This document shows, piece after piece, positions 6,841-8,929 of a stretch of 8,929 nucleotides of DNA. Source of the stretch: Akkermansiaceae bacterium. Its GTDB lineage: Bacteria > Verrucomicrobiota > Verrucomicrobiia > Verrucomicrobiales > Akkermansiaceae. A program made the translations under genes and the position numbers. The notes beneath the pieces were generated by a model that was not told the origin of the DNA, searched no databases, and worked only from the letters and a program-made list of their open reading frames with translations. The number at the start of each line of letters is the position of its first letter. Within the stretch, counting starts at the first letter, position 1. The DNA is taken from assembly GCA_025457805.1 (NCBI GenBank), contig JALOTR010000077.1, forward strand, positions 1-8,929, written 5' to 3'.

Positions 6841-7367
6841 TTCCCGATCACGCCCAAACCTTGTATTCCCGATTCGAGCAGGAAGGCATCCCCTTGCTGC
6901 TCGCGGGAGGTTGGGCGGTAAACCATCATGGCTACTCGCGATACACTCGCGACGTGGATTGGATTTGTTCGAGAAAGAATGAGTCACAGGCCAGTTCGCT
7001 GATGTCGGACTTGGGTTTCACCAAAGTTGCCGAAGGCATGGCTTCGAGGTTTCTCCGGAAAAGTGATCCCTGTTACCCACCCATCGATTTGCTTTGGTTT
7101 GATGACGCAAGCTTTGCGAAAATGGCTCAAACCACGGATCGAATTGGCAGTGATGGCATTATCCCTGTGATTGATTTTGAGTCGTTGCTCGCCATGAAAT
7201 TCCACGCACTGAAAGACGACGAGCATAGACAAGGCAGGGACGTTTTGGACATACGCAGTTTGTTGAGTTATAGCATATCCCAAATTAGCGATTGTCGCTT
7301 GCAACATCTGTGTCTGCGGTTCGCCGGCCCGGGTGTCTATGAAACCCAAATCAAGCCTTACCGATGA
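6837..7367 (+). CDS. Putative nucleotidyltransferase-fold protein (DUF6036/AbiEii-like)
   Basis: The 176-residue product shows the core of the Pol-beta-type nucleotidyltransferase fold: LLLAGGWAVNHHGYSRYTRDVDWI (residues 20-43, shown in the order GG, then HG, R, T, DxD). The carboxylate pair D39/D41 is intact, and a third acidic residue, D84, sits on the strand PIDLLW. The later segment FESLLAMKFHALKDD (114-128) followed by GRDVLDIRSLL (133-143) is typical of small stand-alone members, in which the lysine and the D-D pair are conserved. Such proteins include MNT/AbiEii-type toxin-antitoxin components and uncharacterised DUF6036 proteins; I cannot assign the substrate. The ATG overlaps the ilvD stop by 4 nt. 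GC is about 43-48% in three 60-nt blocks counted here, against 62% at the end of ilvD, which suggests acquisition by transfer. Confidence 0.75.
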   Translation: MIPDHAQTLYSRFEQEGIPLLLAGGWAVNHHGYSRYTRDVDWICSRKNESQASSLMSDLGFTKVAEGMASRFLRKSDPCYPPIDLLWFDDASFAKMAQTTDRIGSDGIIPVIDFESLLAMKFHALKDDEHRQGRDVLDIRSLLSYSISQISDCRLQHLCLRFAGPGVYETQIKPYR

Positions 7368-7585
7368 CTGCCGACCATTTGGTGTTTCCTGATTTCTCCG
7401 ATCATCCACCACCGCCGCAACTGACCCACGAGCAATTCAGCCATTGGATTTTCAATGAATGGCTACCGATGTGCGCCGCACGCGGTGAAATGTCCGAGGA
7501 GAAACTCCTCGCGGACTTCATGAACAACGAAGGCCGCGTGACCTCGTGGCCGGACTTCGGGGCGGCGTCGGAATTGAAGCCCTGA
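7364..7585 (+). CDS. Small hypothetical protein coupled to the nucleotidyltransferase gene
   Basis: The 73-residue product is not recognised. It is acidic to neutral, with a proline-rich patch (HPPPPQ, 14-19), a tryptophan- and aromatic-containing helix-like segment (QFSHWIFNEWLPMC, 24-37) and an acidic helix (EMSEEKLLADFMNN, 42-55). It has no membrane segment or DNA-binding motif that I can see. Its ATG overlaps the preceding stop by 4 nt (ATGA), the same arrangement as between ilvD and the nucleotidyltransferase, which supports it as a translated gene. GC is intermediate (about 53-62% in counted blocks). Its position makes it a candidate partner of the nucleotidyltransferase, for example an antitoxin or specificity subunit, but that is inference from arrangement only. 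Confidence 0.6.
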   Translation: MTADHLVFPDFSDHPPPPQLTHEQFSHWIFNEWLPMCAARGEMSEEKLLADFMNNEGRVTSWPDFGAASELKP

Positions 7586-7631
7586 GCCCGACCTTGGATC
7601 CCGGCGAAATCCGCGCGCCGGACAATAACGC

Positions 7632-8741
7632 GTGCAAGCCACGCCGGATCGTGGTTTCTCCGCTGGAGTGAACGGCCGCGCGGCACAACTCGATGGACTC
7701 CGGGCAATCGCCATGCTGGCGATCTGCTGGGATCACTGGCGGCCGATTTCATGGTCCCGCTGGTTTCCCTTTGAGGTATTCCTGTTCTTTTTCCTCGTCA
7801 TGACCGGCTACCTCATCACCGGATCGCTGCTGCGCGAACGTGACCGCAGCGAGGCAAGCGGTGGCGCGTGGAAAATGAAAGCCATGCGCATCTATCAGAT
7901 CCGCCGTGGGCTGCGCATCCTTGCCCCCTACTACGCCGCCCTCGCCCTTGCCTTGCTGGTCATGGCGCCCGATGTCTGGGCCGCACCCCTGTGGTATGTG
8001 TTTCATGTGTCGAACATCCACATGGCCTATCTAACCGATTGGCCATCCGGCACCAATCATTTCTGGTCGCTCTCGATGCAGCAGCAGTTCTATCTGATCT
8101 GGCCCTTTGTGATCTGGTTCCTGCCAAGAAAATGGCTTCTGTGGGTCATCCTCGCCTGGTCCGCCATTGGCCCCATCACGCGGATGAATCACGATCACTT
8201 CGCCCAATGGTGCGCCCGTCCCGAAGTGCTCACCTGGGCCTGCTTCGATTACTTTGGCATCGGTGCCCTGCTCGCGCTTGCCGTGCATCGCGGCATGAAA
8301 CTCGAAAGCCCTGGCCTGCGTTGGATTTCCGCTGCGGCGGGATTGGCCTACCTCGCATTCTTCATCGCCCATGCCATGGGTTGGCCCACATTCGGCGTGC
8401 GCTCGCTCCAGCAAAGCTTCCTCGCCATCGCCCTCTGCGGCGCGATCGCCGCCGGGTCGGTGGGCTTTTCCGGAATCCTTGGAAAAATCCTTGAGACCAA
8501 CTTTCTCCAAAAAGTCGGCGCGCTCTCCTACGGCATCTATCTCTATCACAACCTTGCCCCACTCGTCGCCGGCAAACTGCTCTGGTTCCTCTGGGGCGAT
8601 TCCTTCCAAGACCCCCTCTGGGACTGGGTCCGCATCCTCTCCTTCGCCACCTTCACCTGGCTCCTCGCCCTCGCCTCATCGAAATGGATCGAGCGCCCCC
8701 TCCAGGGCATCCGCTCCAAAATCGGCACATCCAAGTCATGA
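7632..8741 (+). CDS. Membrane O-acyltransferase, acyltransferase-3 (OafA/YrhL) family
   Basis: Members of this family transfer acetyl or other acyl groups across the inner membrane onto surface polysaccharides, lipopolysaccharide or peptidoglycan. The 369-residue product has normal length and about ten hydrophobic segments. Family signatures are LDGLRAIAMLAICWDHWRP (20-38, with H35 as the likely catalytic histidine), FFLVMTGYLIT (53-63), the RR..RI.P block (91-99), NHFWSLSMQQQFYLIWP (142-158) and the C-terminal YGIYLYHNLAP (300-310) and SKWIERPL (350-357). Most relatives have VEEQFY or VQEQFY where this protein has MQQQFY. The start is uncertain: GTG at 7632 (used here) and GTG at 7668 both precede the first conserved motif, and there is no ATG. 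The gene lies 46 nt after the small hypothetical gene, so it could belong to the same transcript. No glycosyltransferases are nearby to indicate the target polymer. Confidence 0.9.
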   Translation: MQATPDRGFSAGVNGRAAQLDGLRAIAMLAICWDHWRPISWSRWFPFEVFLFFFLVMTGYLITGSLLRERDRSEASGGAWKMKAMRIYQIRRGLRILAPYYAALALALLVMAPDVWAAPLWYVFHVSNIHMAYLTDWPSGTNHFWSLSMQQQFYLIWPFVIWFLPRKWLLWVILAWSAIGPITRMNHDHFAQWCARPEVLTWACFDYFGIGALLALAVHRGMKLESPGLRWISAAAGLAYLAFFIAHAMGWPTFGVRSLQQSFLAIALCGAIAAGSVGFSGILGKILETNFLQKVGALSYGIYLYHNLAPLVAGKLLWFLWGDSFQDPLWDWVRILSFATFTWLLALASSKWIERPLQGIRSKIGTSKS

Positions 8742-8800
8742 GTCCCGTCGGCATGGCATATTCCCGCTGTCTTATGGCCCCGTCCCTCTGTCATTTTCCT

Positions 8801-8857
8801 TCAACAATCAACAATCGTCATTCCATCCCTTTTCTCTGATCACTGCTCACTCGGCAC
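8801..8857. repeat. Two 7-bp period word arrays in the terminal noncoding region
   Basis: After the acyltransferase stop, the remaining 188 bases hold no gene that I can support. Within them CAACAAT (8802-8808), CAACAAT (8809-8815) and CGTCATT (8816-8822) form one degenerate 7-bp array. After 14 nt, TGATCAC (8837-8843), TGCTCAC (8844-8850) and TCGGCAC (8851-8857) form another with a different word and the same period. The flanks are C/T-rich on this strand. No terminator is visible directly after the acyltransferase gene. Confidence 0.6.
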
Positions 8858-8929
8858 TTCCTCTTCCCTCCAAAAAATGCGCCCTGCGTCCAGCCCGCCG
8901 CCCGACTTTCGCGCCTAGACAACTGCCCA

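Noticed and set aside
7601..7621. CCGGCG/CGCCGG inverted repeat between the small ORF and the acyltransferase
   Set aside because: It has only a 6-bp stem with a 9-nt loop and no T-tract, which is not enough for a terminator call in GC-rich DNA.

Overview
The window (8,929 bases, roughly 60% GC by eye) reads as chromosomal DNA of a GC-rich bacterium. Three things suggest a Verrucomicrobiota-like or Planctomycetota-like source, at low confidence: intergenic arrays of short repeated words, of a type I recall from those groups; a cluster of lineage-style hypothetical proteins; and start codons that lack Shine-Dalgarno motifs. No marker gene fixes the taxonomy. No tRNA, rRNA, CRISPR array, insertion sequence or prophage gene was seen.

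Left half (1-4852), all on the minus strand. Read in the direction of transcription, the order is: a MYG1-type (DHH-like) putative metal-dependent nuclease; a three-helix membrane protein of unknown function; a membrane-anchored, Pro/Ala-linked helical protein with LTxxQ-like repeats; a small DUF2007 protein with one membrane helix (9 nt after the previous gene, so almost certainly co-transcribed); a 130-bp intergenic element made of two inward-facing word arrays; and the first 450 codons of the translational GTPase TypA/BipA, which runs off the left edge.

Divergent intergenic region (4853-5139, 287 bp). It carries a second pair of short-period arrays, with different words from the first pair.

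Right half (5140-8741), all on the plus strand. ilvD (dihydroxyacid dehydratase, three-cysteine type typical of [2Fe-2S] enzymes) is followed, with ATGA overlaps, by a lower-GC nucleotidyltransferase-fold gene and a 73-residue hypothetical gene. These two look like an inserted cassette, possibly toxin-antitoxin-like. After a 46-bp gap comes an OafA/YrhL-type membrane O-acyltransferase. The last 188 bp are noncoding and hold a third pair of short-period arrays.

The features conventional annotation would miss are: a 51-nt near-perfect hairpin inside the 3' end of the LTxxQ-like gene, whose arm can also pair with the DUF2007 translation start; the recurring paired word arrays in three noncoding gaps; and the low-GC nucleotidyltransferase/small-ORF pair joined to ilvD.
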